Shown: positions 43,397 to 52,970, numbered from the stretch's first letter. The stretch is 64,000 nucleotides of DNA from Cuniculiplasma divulgatum (GCA_031200235.1 CP133595.1:248001-312000); one strand, 5' to 3'. The notes: generated from the sequence alone by a model not told the origin. A program made the numbers and translations.

Positions 43397-45094
43397 TTAC
43401 TTTCCTCCTCCCACTATTTGATTTGATTCTGATGTCAGTGCCTGATTTGTCTCCGTCCTGTATTCCAGAATATTATAGGGATCGGTTACTGGCTGCTTGG
43501 ACCAGCTGGAAGCAATATTGTACAGGAATACAAGTTGACCTATTCCAATTATGACACCTCCCAGTATTGCACTATCCTGGTATGGCTGGAATATGGCGAA
43601 ATAACCGGCAACTGCTCTTGGCATGCCAAGAAAACCGCCTACTGCCCATGAGAACGACATCAAAAATGACCCCACAGCTGTGATGTAGAAGTGCCACCGG
43701 GCGAGCCTCTCATCGTATACTCTTCCGTTGCTGAATGTTGGGAACAGAAGATAGAATGTGGCCATGGAAACGCCAAGTGTCAATCCAACAAATATGAAGT
43801 GAAAATGCCCTGTTACAAAGTATGTACCGTGCACTGCCTGGTTGATGGGATCATCAGCGAGCATTACGCCCATCACTCCTCCGATTATGAAATCGAATAT
43901 TGCGTTTATTACGAATAGCATGGGGGTCGTGAGCCTGATCTTCTTGGCCGTCCACAGAGTGGCAATCATATTGAATATTGTCAGGGCGGACGGTATTACC
44001 ACGATAAATGACATGGTGGTAAAGAATATGACCCAGTCAACGCCCAGCCCAGAGTTGAGGAGATGATGCCCCCATACCAGTTCACTGAGGATAAGAAGAA
44101 GGCCAAGAGAAAGAATGGCTGAGAAATAGCTGTAAACCTTAGTTTCGGTAAATCTGGTGATAATATCATACATCAATCCGAAGAACGGAATTACTGCTAT
44201 GTAAACGATGGGATGGCCCCAGAACCAGAATAATACGGCGAATGACAGCGGAGTGCTTGTTGCTGTTACGAAGAATATTGGATTGAAGAAGTCGTAGAAC
44301 AGCATCCCCAGTCCAACCATCAGAGGGGGAGCAGAGGAGACAAGCATTATGAGAGTGAACACAACTGCCCACGCATATACAGGCATCCTTGAAAGCGGAA
44401 TGTCATCGGCCCGGTCAATGAATATGATTTTCAGCACTATGACGCTTGCCATCACCATACCCATGAACACAAGTTCCATTGCTATGACCGCTAGCCAGTT
44501 ATAAGATCCTGCTCCCAGTGGTGTAAGTTGCAATGATAATGGCGGGTACATATACCATCTCATGCTTGATTTGGATAAAACGAAAAGTGAGCCCCCAAGA
44601 ACCCACATCCAGTACGCTACAGATGATAGGTGTCCCATGTTGTCTCTCTTCAGCCTTAACCTGGACGGCAGGATGTAGTATGCAAATCCCATGGCCATCC
44701 CAATGGCAAACATGTAGATCATAAGGGTAGCATGCTGTGTGAGCAGAATATTATATATTGTAGGGGTCAGTATAGTGGGGTTTGGATCTGTCAGGCTAAC
44801 CCTCATTAGGACGCCAAAGGCACCCCCAACAAACATGAAAAGCAGTCCGGTGAATATGTATCTGAGACCTATGGATTTAGCATCATCATAAAATAGAATG
44901 GACCATGACAGAGGACGTGGCTTCCCATAAAGCGAGTCTCTCACATATGCATCCCTGTCAGAATACCCTTCGTCCTCTGCAACGTGAGAGAGTAATTCTG
45001 CCCTGGTGGAATAGAGATAGTAAACATAGAATGATGCTATGAATACCAGCGAAACGAGAATGCCGGCCACGATGAGAAGAGTCTCTGTTGACAT
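43397..45094 (-). CDS. coxA: heme-copper oxidase subunit I
   Basis: 565 residues, twelve or more membrane helices. Heme and CuB ligands are visible: the low-spin heme His in Q-H-A-T-L-M-I, CuB His and cross-linked Tyr in W-G-H-P-I-V-Y, the H-H pair in V-W-G-H-H-L-L, and the H-F-H heme ligands in T-G-H-F-H-F-I. It reduces oxygen to water and pumps protons. It overlaps subunit II by one base. No subunit III gene is found nearby. Confidence 0.97.
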   Translation of the reverse strand: MSTETLLIVAGILVSLVFIASFYVYYLYSTRAELLSHVAEDEGYSDRDAYVRDSLYGKPRPLSWSILFYDDAKSIGLRYIFTGLLFMFVGGAFGVLMRVSLTDPNPTILTPTIYNILLTQHATLMIYMFAIGMAMGFAYYILPSRLRLKRDNMGHLSSVAYWMWVLGGSLFVLSKSSMRWYMYPPLSLQLTPLGAGSYNWLAVIAMELVFMGMVMASVIVLKIIFIDRADDIPLSRMPVYAWAVVFTLIMLVSSAPPLMVGLGMLFYDFFNPIFFVTATSTPLSFAVLFWFWGHPIVYIAVIPFFGLMYDIITRFTETKVYSYFSAILSLGLLLILSELVWGHHLLNSGLGVDWVIFFTTMSFIVVIPSALTIFNMIATLWTAKKIRLTTPMLFVINAIFDFIIGGVMGVMLADDPINQAVHGTYFVTGHFHFIFVGLTLGVSMATFYLLFPTFSNGRVYDERLARWHFYITAVGSFLMSFSWAVGGFLGMPRAVAGYFAIFQPYQDSAILGGVIIGIGQLVFLYNIASSWSKQPVTDPYNILEYRTETNQALTSESNQIVGGGK

Positions 45095-45540
45095 TATGGA
45101 CTCACCACCATATAGCCTCTCATCAGGTAATGATCCTCACCACAGTACTCAACACATTCAAATATGTATTTTCCTGTTTTTTCTGGCTCGAAGCTTACCT
45201 GATTAGGATGATCTGGAACTGCATACACCTGAACTCCAAGAGACGGGATAAGAAGATCGTGAATTACATCTTTTGACCTTACCTGAAGCGTGTATTCGTG
45301 ACCTACAGTAACATAAAGGGTGTCGGTGCTTGTGGTATTGTTTGAGTACGTAAACTGCCATGCCCACTGGTAGCCCAGCACCTGTATCACTGTGGAATTT
45401 GCAGGCACAGTCTTATTGTCGGCTGGTTGCGGTATGTTCTGTGTATGCCCAAGCACATAACCAAGATTCACCAGCGCTGACGCAATAAGCACAATTAACA
45501 CCACCGCCGTAAAAAGGTATTCAACCTGTCTTCTGTTCAT
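45094..45540 (-). CDS. coxB: cytochrome c oxidase subunit II (CuA)
   Basis: 148 residues, short for subunit II, with a single N-terminal membrane helix (about 9-30) and an extracellular cupredoxin domain. CuA ligands are complete: His94, Cys129, Glu131, Cys133, His137 and Met140. It accepts electrons from sulfocyanin and passes them to subunit I. Confidence 0.95.
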   Translation of the reverse strand: MNRRQVEYLFTAVVLIVLIASALVNLGYVLGHTQNIPQPADNKTVPANSTVIQVLGYQWAWQFTYSNNTTSTDTLYVTVGHEYTLQVRSKDVIHDLLIPSLGVQVYAVPDHPNQVSFEPEKTGKYIFECVEYCGEDHYLMRGYMVVSP

Positions 45541-45788
45541 CTAAAATCATCTCCATCGGAGCTCCTGTCCCCATATTTATACACAGGATACATCAAAAGA
45601 ATAATGGAGAATGCGGCCGATGCGATTCCCACCCCTAAGATATATGATATTTCTGAAACAGCACCGATTGCTGGGTATCCTGTGTACAGATAAGTTGAAA
45701 GAAGATAACTGAGCAGATAATACGCAGCAAAGCCCACTATTATACCTATTACCAAAAAGGTCACTATGAGCCGACCTTTTTCATCCAT
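45537..45788 (-). CDS. small two-helix membrane protein of the oxidase operon
   Basis: 83 residues, two hydrophobic helices (about 8-32 and 45-68) and charged ends. It overlaps coxB by four bases as ATGA. It is probably a small structural subunit of the oxidase, standing where other oxidases have an extra subunit II helix: subunit II here has only one. Confidence 0.65.
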   Translation of the reverse strand: MDEKGRLIVTFLVIGIIVGFAAYYLLSYLLSTYLYTGYPAIGAVSEISYILGVGIASAAFSIILLMYPVYKYGDRSSDGDDFR

Positions 45789-45809
45789 GTGAGCTCTATT
45801 TTACCAATT

Positions 45810-45817
45810 TATTTAAA
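45810..45817 (-). promoter_or_regulatory. TATA box of the terminal oxidase operon
   Basis: TTTAAATA on the minus strand, 22-29 nt before ATG 45788. A 16-bp dyad (AATTGAT-AA-ATCAATT, 45855-45870) lies about 38 bp upstream and may bind an activator. Confidence 0.5.
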
Positions 45818-45985
45818 GGTTTTTCAACACCTTTGTTGCAGATAGTTTTATAATAATTGATAAATCAATTTATATGATTATTTTCGCGCACGAATGTTCT
45901 TATATACCTGACCACATTGCTCTGAAATCAGTAAATCCATTTAAAACCGCGTAGAACTGCCAGCCTTCTGCAGGACTATGACGGA

Positions 45986-47668
45986 CTACAGATAGGCATA
46001 TAATAGAGTGATGACCAATGCTATAGCCGTAATCATCGAGCCATACAGCGCATAATCTTTTGCTGTATAGGAACCCGCCGCCTGAACAATCAGGTTGGAC
46101 TGGTTCCCGAACGGGGTGATAAATGTGCAGGACGCAGCCATTGCCACCACAACAATTGCCTTAAGCGGATCCGGGAAACCCATTGCCACAGGGCCCATTA
46201 TGACGGCTGATCCAACATTTCCTATTGTATTGGCAAGAATCACTGTGACGACAAAAAGTATGAGAGGAGATCCAAGAATAATGCCAGCAATATAAACGGA
46301 CAGCCCTGTAGATATTATTGCAGCCCCAAGAATCAGGTAAGTACCGACAAATATGAGTATGGGCCACTGCACGCTTTTGTACATGGACTTGAAGTTCAAT
46401 GTTCTGGTAATCAGCATTATGAGGAGAGCGGAGCCGAATGCTATGATCAGGTTAACTCCGAACGATGCCAGAACAACAGCAAACCCAAGGGAGCCTATTG
46501 CGATGATGCCTCTGCTGGGATTGAATACACGCATTTCTCTCTCGGAAAGAGGGCCCAGTGAATTGTCCGTTATGAATGACGCAATGTCCTCATCAGAACC
46601 GGAAAGCATCAAAACATCGCCTACCTCCACGCTTATGGTCCTGAACCTTCCAAATATCTTTTTCCCATAGGCCGAGATACCCACAACCGATATGTTATAT
46701 CTTCCCGCTTCCCTGATCTGACTCAGTTGCTGGCCAACCAGGCGCGATTCCGGCATGACAAAAACCTCCCTTATTGAGAGATTTTCAGAGGCTGTATTTG
46801 GAATTGTCATCTTGAGACCTTTGATGCCCGATAATGTTGTCAGGGATTCTGGTTTAAGCCTTACCAGAAGCACATCTCCACCGAATATTGTCCGTTGCCG
46901 CCAGCTTATTCTTCCTGGATATATTGCCACAACCCTGATGCCATATGTCTTCTCGAAGTCATCTATGGATTTGCCTATTACCTCGCTTTCTTTCTGAACC
47001 TGAACTTCAGTAAGATATTCGCCCGTCTTGAATTCATCTATGCTTGTAATTTTCTTCGTTCTGTTTGGGAGAAGAAATGATATGAGTATTGCAACGGGAA
47101 TCCCTGCCAGGACTATGAAAATACCCGGATTAGAAAACTGGAAAAAACTCAGAAACTGGCCGGTTTTGGAATACCACAGATCATAAAGCACAACATTTGA
47201 TGATGTACTTGCAACCGTGTACCTGCCGCCAAGAACTGCGATATAAGCAAACGGCATGAGATACTTAGAAGGTGATTTCTTAAGCTTATCCGAAAGGTAA
47301 TAACTGAGGGGTACCATCATCAATGTTAGGGCCACGTCGCTGAGGAAGCCGGAAAATAAACCGACCATGAGAAACAGGGCAAATAGGAGTACATATTCAT
47401 TCTTTATCTTCTTTGAAACAACCTCCGCAAATTTGTCGATAATTCCGGAATCTGAGACTGTTTTGCTCACAATCATCACGATGCCCAGAAGAAGAACCGG
47501 TAGGCTCCCTATTTCTGCAGTTACGGTTGAGAGCTTCGTAATTCCAAATGCCATCAGGACAAAGACCGAACCTATACCTATGAGGTCGTATCTTACCCTG
47601 TTTGATATCAGAAGTACTATTGAGATAACAAAGACTGTGAGTACCACTGTTAGGTTGAAAGACAGCAT
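45986..47668 (-). CDS. DASS/SLC13-type transporter with RCK_C domains
   Basis: 560 residues, about eleven membrane helices split into two halves by a soluble centre (about 205-385). That centre contains two RCK_C (TrkA-C) domains. The C-terminal half has the G-N-V-G-S-A and I-T-P-F-G-N-Q-S-N-L motifs of sodium/anion symporters (divalent anion:Na+ family). The substrate could be sulfate, dicarboxylate or phosphate. The gene is monocistronic. Confidence 0.82.
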   Translation of the reverse strand: MLSFNLTVVLTVFVISIVLLISNRVRYDLIGIGSVFVLMAFGITKLSTVTAEIGSLPVLLLGIVMIVSKTVSDSGIIDKFAEVVSKKIKNEYVLLFALFLMVGLFSGFLSDVALTLMMVPLSYYLSDKLKKSPSKYLMPFAYIAVLGGRYTVASTSSNVVLYDLWYSKTGQFLSFFQFSNPGIFIVLAGIPVAILISFLLPNRTKKITSIDEFKTGEYLTEVQVQKESEVIGKSIDDFEKTYGIRVVAIYPGRISWRQRTIFGGDVLLVRLKPESLTTLSGIKGLKMTIPNTASENLSIREVFVMPESRLVGQQLSQIREAGRYNISVVGISAYGKKIFGRFRTISVEVGDVLMLSGSDEDIASFITDNSLGPLSEREMRVFNPSRGIIAIGSLGFAVVLASFGVNLIIAFGSALLIMLITRTLNFKSMYKSVQWPILIFVGTYLILGAAIISTGLSVYIAGIILGSPLILFVVTVILANTIGNVGSAVIMGPVAMGFPDPLKAIVVVAMAASCTFITPFGNQSNLIVQAAGSYTAKDYALYGSMITAIALVITLLYAYL

Positions 47669-47677
47669 CGGAAATTC

Positions 47678-47854
47678 CTAAGTAAAACCCAGGAAAACTA
47701 TTAAGACTATTGGAAGTTCATATAATTTTAATTGGGCACAAATTGTCTCAGCCGTAGGGGTGTATAAAGCCTGCCACACGGCTTCTCCCGATTCTGGACG
47801 CCCCCTAACTTCATGCGATACTTAAAAATGTATAAAAGAAGGTGTTGTTGGGGA
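47678..47854 (-). other. short gene-free stretch with possible element debris
   Basis: This 180-base gap between the transporter and FBP genes has no whole gene. A 47-codon minus-strand frame without a start (ends TAG 47678-47680) contains Y-T-P-T-A-E-T-I, a phrase reminiscent of the C-terminal tails of some IS605-type TnpB proteins. Family assignment is only a hunch. Confidence 0.2.
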
Positions 47855-49015
47855 TTAATCCATTTCCCTGGTAGAAACTTTCGTCTCCTTCCTCTTCTTA
47901 ATTCCGCTCTCGATGGTCTCAAACTGGCCTTTGAATTTTTCCAGAACTCTTGGAAGGGAAGTGTATTCCATATCCTCCTCTGGAAGTCTGTGTGGCTCAA
48001 ATGGACCCATGCGCCTCAGGTAATCAACAACGTCAACTGCAGTTCTCCTTGCTCCATCGAATGCCGGATCGTCAAACATGTCAACAGGACCTGAAAGCTT
48101 TCCATTCTTAAGGACAAAACCCAGGGAGACAACCCTTGGTGGGCCATCAAATCTGGTCATCTTTGCATACTTCATGCCAACTGGCATAAGAGGGCCATTG
48201 AAAGAGCCCCTCATCCATCCGGAAACCAGATATGGGTGCGAGAAAGCTTCGAGAGATTCGCCTGAAGCGGGAAGACCCGATTGTATCCTCACTATGCCTG
48301 CCGGATCATCCTTACCCACGTACTCGCCTGCTATGAAAGATAACTTGTCCGTTGTTATCACTGCAACATTTTCATCCGGCAACTTTTCGTGATTCGGCTT
48401 GGTGAAAACTCTCTTGATAACATATCTCCCCTTGGAACCTATCATTCCAAGAATATCGTACATATGTTCCGGGGCGGAAAGAAAAATCCGTTTTGCTTCA
48501 ATAATATCCCATATTTCAAAGGTGAATCCGTCATGCATGTTGTTGTCAATTACGAGACCTGGCGTATTGAACGGATCGGCGAACATCTTGAAAATAGGGT
48601 AATTAAATGCTCCTGGCTCGGTTTTATCCATCATGTAAACAATAAATGGCTCAGATGTTCTTGGTGTAATTTCCATTTCCGCAATCCCGGGGCCCATTCC
48701 CTTGATGTTGCCAGAAAATGAATCTTTCAGGAGATCCTGCCCGGCGCCATACAACCCATAATTCTTTGCAACGACAGTCCCGGCCTTGAAGGCATTCCAG
48801 GCGAGCTCATGCACCTCAGGATTGTCTATTCCACCATTGTGTATCATGGTTATCTGTATATCGTCGCCAACATGGGATATGTAAAAATCACTCAGAAGGG
48901 AGGCTCCCTTTTCCTTTACATAATTCTCAACCTCCTTGACGACCGGCTCAAAAACTGTGGTGTGCCCAGGTAAGCTTCCTATGTCTGCTTTTATGTGCGA
49001 TATTGTTACTTTCAT
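47855..49015 (-). CDS. fbp: fructose-1,6-bisphosphate aldolase/phosphatase
   Basis: 386 residues, the normal length of the bifunctional archaeal type V enzyme. It condenses triose phosphates to fructose-1,6-bisphosphate and hydrolyses it to fructose-6-phosphate, so gluconeogenesis cannot run backwards. The conserved opening M-K-V-T-I-S-H-I-K-A-D-I-G-S-L-P-G-H, the D-D-I-Q-I motif, Y-G-A-G-Q-D-L and P-F-N-T-P-G-L are clear. The C-terminal 15 residues are a charged, probably disordered extension. Confidence 0.96.
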   Translation of the reverse strand: MKVTISHIKADIGSLPGHTTVFEPVVKEVENYVKEKGASLLSDFYISHVGDDIQITMIHNGGIDNPEVHELAWNAFKAGTVVAKNYGLYGAGQDLLKDSFSGNIKGMGPGIAEMEITPRTSEPFIVYMMDKTEPGAFNYPIFKMFADPFNTPGLVIDNNMHDGFTFEIWDIIEAKRIFLSAPEHMYDILGMIGSKGRYVIKRVFTKPNHEKLPDENVAVITTDKLSFIAGEYVGKDDPAGIVRIQSGLPASGESLEAFSHPYLVSGWMRGSFNGPLMPVGMKYAKMTRFDGPPRVVSLGFVLKNGKLSGPVDMFDDPAFDGARRTAVDVVDYLRRMGPFEPHRLPEEDMEYTSLPRVLEKFKGQFETIESGIKKRKETKVSTREMD

Positions 49016-49039
49016 GTTACTATAAGCCGAAAGTCACTA

Positions 49040-49049
49040 TTTTAATATT
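49040..49049 (-). promoter_or_regulatory. TATA box of fbp
   Basis: AATATTAAAA on the minus strand, 25-34 nt before ATG 49015. Confidence 0.5.
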
Positions 49050-49162
49050 TTGATAGCGCGAAAATGACATCGTCATTCGTTAAAAATTATACAATACTAC
49101 ATCGGCATTATTTGCGATACAATTGACAAGACTAAATAGATCAGTTTCAATTGGGTTGTTAA

Positions 49163-50737
49163 ATGATCAACTGGCTCTACATAGTGTTTCTTCTGGTTAT
49201 TCTATGGACAATGGCAATAATGTATCTTGCCCCCAGAATAAGCGGATCCAAACACTTCGGCCTTCTGGGTCCTGCCCTCATGGTAAAGTCCACAAAAAAC
49301 AGGAATATCATCGACCGAATCGCAAAGAGGTTTCCCGGCATATTGTTTGGAAAAATTTCCGTAGTTCTAGTCATTATTAGTTCAATATTCGCAGTTATAC
49401 TCCTGGTCTATGGGTCAATTCTCTCTCTCAGCATTAAACCCTCTAACGCCCCATCACTCAGCCTGCTAATCGGGTTGCCGGGTATTAATCCCGCCATACC
49501 AATTTCATACGGTGTCGTTACAATTATAGCTGCCGTGGCAATCCATGAAATATTCCACGGCGTGGTTGCAAGAAGGCAGGGGATAAAGCTCAGTTCAGTT
49601 GGTGCACTGTTTTTTATCATACCACTTGGGGCATTTGTAGAACCTGACGAGAAAGAAATAACGTCTGCAGACCCCGTGATCAGGAGGAGAGTGATAGCTG
49701 CAGGACCTGGAATTAACATAGTCATAGCAATTATCTCCCTGATCATTGTTACTTTCCTGCTGTTCCCTGCCGTTACTCCAACACACCAGGGGCTGTACGT
49801 TGAATCAACCACCGGCGGGTCGGCTGCCGCTGCCTTTATTCCAACTGGCACTGAATTGATATCCTATGGTAACAGCACTGTCAATTATTCCGGAAACGCA
49901 CTTGTGAACATGACTATGGATTCCGTGCTGATCCCCGGCCATAATTATACTGCAGAAATTAGCAAGGGTGGTACCTTATCCAAAGTTTCTGTTCCAGCAG
50001 GAATTGTTATTGCATCCGTTATTGAGGGACTTCCTGCATACAATGCTTCTGTTCCTGTGGGTTCCATAATTCTTTCAGTAGATGGAAATGTGGCATACAA
50101 CGATTCTGTCCTGTCCAGTTACCTTGATGGTGTTACACCTGGGAGCAAGGTGAATATGAGTGTTGATATATACAACACCACCACCCATACCTATACAATT
50201 AAAACCTATGCAATCACAACAACTTCCCTCTATTACTACTACAGCAAATACGATCCTTCTTCCAACTCGCAATCATACATGAACAAGAGTTTTGTGGGTA
50301 TTACCCTGGGCTATCTGGGGATTGGCGGGCTGACTCTTTCAGGAATGCAGACAATTCTGTCGGGAAGCCAGGTATTTACGGTACCATGGAACGGGATACT
50401 TGAATTCATATCCCTACCATTTGCTTATCTTTATCCTGTTCCAAGTTCTCTTGCATCCCTCTTCACAACACCTTTCAGTCCTCTTGTCTTCTGGGGCGTT
50501 GTCAATGTGTTTTACTGGCTTTTCTGGTGGGACCTTCTGCTTGCCATAACAAATGCGCTTCCGCTTTTTGTCTTTGATGGCGGGCAGTTCTTCAGGGATA
50601 CGCTTTACATTGCCGGTAAAAAGGAAAGGCTGAAGTTTCTGCGGAGTGACGCAAACGTGAGGAAGATAACGACCTTTGTGGGATTTCTAGTGCTATTTCT
50701 CTTCCTATGGGAAATCATAGTGCCAAGAATAGTATGA
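49163..50737 (+). CDS. M50 family membrane metalloprotease (site-2 protease)
   Basis: 524 residues. The zinc site is H128-E129-x-x-H132 (I-H-E-I-F-H-G), and the third ligand is Asp472 in L-P-L-F-V-F-D-G-G-Q. Between them an extracytoplasmic PDZ-like domain (about 255-330) is inserted, rich in Asn/Ser/Thr/Tyr. About six to eight membrane helices. It cleaves membrane-bound substrates within the bilayer. A TAAATAG box lies about 24-33 nt before the ATG. Confidence 0.92.
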   Translation: MINWLYIVFLLVILWTMAIMYLAPRISGSKHFGLLGPALMVKSTKNRNIIDRIAKRFPGILFGKISVVLVIISSIFAVILLVYGSILSLSIKPSNAPSLSLLIGLPGINPAIPISYGVVTIIAAVAIHEIFHGVVARRQGIKLSSVGALFFIIPLGAFVEPDEKEITSADPVIRRRVIAAGPGINIVIAIISLIIVTFLLFPAVTPTHQGLYVESTTGGSAAAAFIPTGTELISYGNSTVNYSGNALVNMTMDSVLIPGHNYTAEISKGGTLSKVSVPAGIVIASVIEGLPAYNASVPVGSIILSVDGNVAYNDSVLSSYLDGVTPGSKVNMSVDIYNTTTHTYTIKTYAITTTSLYYYYSKYDPSSNSQSYMNKSFVGITLGYLGIGGLTLSGMQTILSGSQVFTVPWNGILEFISLPFAYLYPVPSSLASLFTTPFSPLVFWGVVNVFYWLFWWDLLLAITNALPLFVFDGGQFFRDTLYIAGKKERLKFLRSDANVRKITTFVGFLVLFLFLWEIIVPRIV

Positions 50738-50805
50738 GTACCTTATTATACTCAATAACAATTTAAGCCAACATTAGCAATTGCTAAGTACACGGTTTGA
50801 TAAAT

Positions 50806-50955
50806 ATGGCATTTCCAGAAGCTGTTGAAAGAAGATTAAACAAGAAGATCTGCATGAGATGTGACGCAAGGAATTCACCCAATGCCACAAGGTGCAGAAA
50901 GTGCGGTTATACCGGCCTCAGGATGAAGGCTAAGGAGAGAAGGGGAGGACAGTAA
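50806..50955 (+). CDS. rpl40e: ribosomal protein L40e
   Basis: 49 residues. The treble-clef zinc finger has four cysteines, C-M-R-C and C-R-K-C-G, flanked by basic segments, ending K-E-R-R-G-G-Q. L40e is found in archaea and eukaryotes. The purQ gene follows nine bases later with a GTG start, suggesting co-transcription. Confidence 0.92.
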   Translation: MAFPEAVERRLNKKICMRCDARNSPNATRCRKCGYTGLRMKAKERRGGQ

Positions 50956-50964
50956 ACGTCTTCC

Positions 50965-51756
50965 GTGGCTGCAAGAAAGGTAGCCATAATCAGAATGGAA
51001 GGGACAAACAATGAATATGAAGCCTTCCAGTCATTCAGCAGAGTAGGCCTGGAACCACATTATATTCACATTAATGAGCTCAAGAGAAAATCAGTGAGCC
51101 TTGAGGATTTTTCTGCTATTTTTCTTCCCGGCGGTTTCTCTGCGGGTGACTACATAAGGGCGGGAGTGATATTTGCACGAAGGCTTGAGGATGCGGCTCT
51201 GAGGGATATTTCAGGATTTGTTGATGACGGTAAGCCAGTAATAGGAATATGTAATGGTTTCCAGGTACTGACTGAGATGGGATTCCTGCCTGGATGGTCT
51301 CAGGGGCAGTCTAGGGAGATAGTGCTTGCCCCAAATGATTCCAACAGATACGAATGCAGGTATACCTATATACGGGTTGAAACCCGTAATCCCATTTTGG
51401 CTTCATCCCTTGAAGTTGGCTCACATCATCTTATACCGGTTGCCCATGCTGAAGGTAAAATCAGGATAATGGAACCGGAAAGAAATCTTGCGAAACTGGA
51501 AGAAAACGGACAGATTCTATTCAGGTACTCAACTGCGGATGGAACCCTGGACGGATACCCGTGGAATCCAAATGGCTCCGTATCTTCAGTGGCAGCAATT
51601 TCCAATAGCCACGGGAATGTTATTGGAATGATGCCGCATCCTGAGAGACTCTTTTATTACTACAGAAAAGTGGATCAGGAAACCTATGGAAACTCGGCAG
51701 TTGGACAGAAATTCTTCACTGCAGTCAGGGATTACATTATGAGGAATGACTGCTGA
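50965..51756 (+). CDS. purQ: phosphoribosylformylglycinamidine synthase subunit PurQ
   Basis: 263 residues, class I glutamine amidotransferase. The nucleophile is Cys96 in G-I-C-N-G-F-Q, the oxyanion segment is F-L-P-G-G-F-S, and the other triad residues are in M-P-H-P-E-R. It supplies ammonia to PurL in purine synthesis. GTG start. The C-terminus overlaps the convergent UPF0200 gene by 20 bases. No purL or purS gene lies next to it. Confidence 0.94.
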   Translation: MAARKVAIIRMEGTNNEYEAFQSFSRVGLEPHYIHINELKRKSVSLEDFSAIFLPGGFSAGDYIRAGVIFARRLEDAALRDISGFVDDGKPVIGICNGFQVLTEMGFLPGWSQGQSREIVLAPNDSNRYECRYTYIRVETRNPILASSLEVGSHHLIPVAHAEGKIRIMEPERNLAKLEENGQILFRYSTADGTLDGYPWNPNGSVSSVAAISNSHGNVIGMMPHPERLFYYYRKVDQETYGNSAVGQKFFTAVRDYIMRNDC

Positions 51757-52279
51757 CCAGCGAAGAGAGAAAAACCCTGACTTTATTGTGAAATTGCTCC
51801 AGAGTGCCATCATTGACTATCATATGATCTGCAAGTGAAATTGTGCGTCCTATGCCCCACGTGAGCTCCCTTCCATCCCTCATCTCCAGTTCATTTTCGC
51901 TCCTGACATCGTCAATTCTATTTCTTTTCAATATTCTGTTCAAACGTTCCTGCCTATTAGCGTAAATTGCAACAACTATCACGGAATCGTAATGCCTTTT
52001 AAAAAAATCAAGCTCTTCTATATTCCTGAGCCCGTCAACAATTGTCTTCTCGGGATCGTTAATACGCTCAGCTGTTCTCTTAGCCCATATATCCATTCCG
52101 TGCGACTTCCTCTCGGCACTGGCAAACTGGCCTATCTCGCTGTCTATCATGGGTACCCCTGCCTCCTTGGCATATTCCTTTACAGTCTCGCCCATGTGAA
52201 CATCAGAATAACCCAGCTCTCTTGCAACCTTTACGAATTCGTCCTTTCCCGAACCCGGCATTCCGGTCAAAATTATCAT
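51737..52279 (-). CDS. UPF0200 family AAA/NMP-kinase-like protein
   Basis: 180 residues. P-loop G-M-P-G-S-G-K-D-E-F at about 6-15, then H-M-G-E-T-V-K-E-Y-A, and V-D-G-L-R-N with the second acidic site. This order identifies the archaeal UPF0200 family, related to dephospho-CoA and nucleoside monophosphate kinases. The substrate is unknown; dephospho-CoA kinase is a common but unproven annotation. It lies 27 bases downstream of a 97-residue gene in the same direction. Confidence 0.85.
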   Translation of the reverse strand: MIILTGMPGSGKDEFVKVARELGYSDVHMGETVKEYAKEAGVPMIDSEIGQFASAERKSHGMDIWAKRTAERINDPEKTIVDGLRNIEELDFFKRHYDSVIVVAIYANRQERLNRILKRNRIDDVRSENELEMRDGRELTWGIGRTISLADHMIVNDGTLEQFHNKVRVFLSSLVSSHSS

Positions 52280-52306
52280 AGAAAATGCTCCACTAATAGT
52301 GGGAAT

Positions 52307-52600
52307 TTATCCGAAGAGGAAACCCATGCCATCCTCGGCCCGTGAATCTTCTTCCTTGATCTGCTTTATTACGTCTTCTTCTGTTTTGGCTGCCATTCTC
52401 TGCAGATAATTTCCGAAGAGCTGCTCAAGTCTCTTCCTGCCATCATCCGATCCCTCGTAATATAGAATAAGATCGGAAGCGTTTGGAATGTAGTTGGCGG
52501 CTTCTTTCAGGTTAAGTGTCTGCCTTCCAAGAATATCATCGGAAGCGATCTGATCAAATACGCCTTTATTGGCCTTTTGCAGAATGTAGAGTGCAATCAT
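52307..52600 (-). CDS. conserved-looking hypothetical protein, 97 residues
   Basis: A helical, acidic protein with a Gly/Met/Phe tail (G-M-G-F-L-F-G). The middle has D-G-R-K-R-L-E-Q-L-F. Family not recognised. It has a TTTATTG-type box 22-30 nt before its ATG. Probably the first gene of a two-gene unit with UPF0200. A short palindrome (CCACT-AAT-AGTGG, 52290-52302) lies between them. Confidence 0.65.
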   Translation of the reverse strand: MIALYILQKANKGVFDQIASDDILGRQTLNLKEAANYIPNASDLILYYEGSDDGRKRLEQLFGNYLQRMAAKTEEDVIKQIKEEDSRAEDGMGFLFG

Positions 52601-52733
52601 TTCGAACCCATATTAAACAGTACAATAAATGAATTTGCAGGATATCGCTGTGTGTTATCTTGATTGAAAATGTTGGCGGGAAATCAAGTAAAGGCGCGGT
52701 GAAATGTTCATGAAATACTCCACAGAGCAGAAT

Positions 52734-52970
52734 TTATAAATTCAGCAAACAGGAAAATGTCATCCAAAAGAGCAAATTTGAACTTTTCAAATCGTCCGGG
52801 TCCCACTTAAATGCCCACATGCCTGACATCTGATTCCCACAAGCTGGATTTGGATTCTTGAACCACATTGAACCCATAAGTTCGGAAGTTTTTTCAGAGT
52901 CTGAATCCAAAAGTGTGAAAATGTCCTGAAAATTAAAAAGAACAGAATTCACGTTCAATGCACCGTTCAT
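52734..52970 (-). CDS. doubtful 78-residue Trp/Met-rich protein
   Basis: A frame within the 450-base gap before korA begins at ATG 52970 (or 52991, 53051). It holds a Trp/Phe/Met-rich segment (G-S-M-W-F-K-N-P-N-P-A-C-G) and a hydrophobic C-terminus. A TATATTTG box lies about 30 nt upstream of the ATG at 52970. No family recognised. The rest of 52621-53037 appears empty apart from an AT-rich region. Confidence 0.3.
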   Translation of the reverse strand: MNGALNVNSVLFNFQDIFTLLDSDSEKTSELMGSMWFKNPNPACGNQMSGMWAFKWDPDDLKSSNLLFWMTFSCLLNL

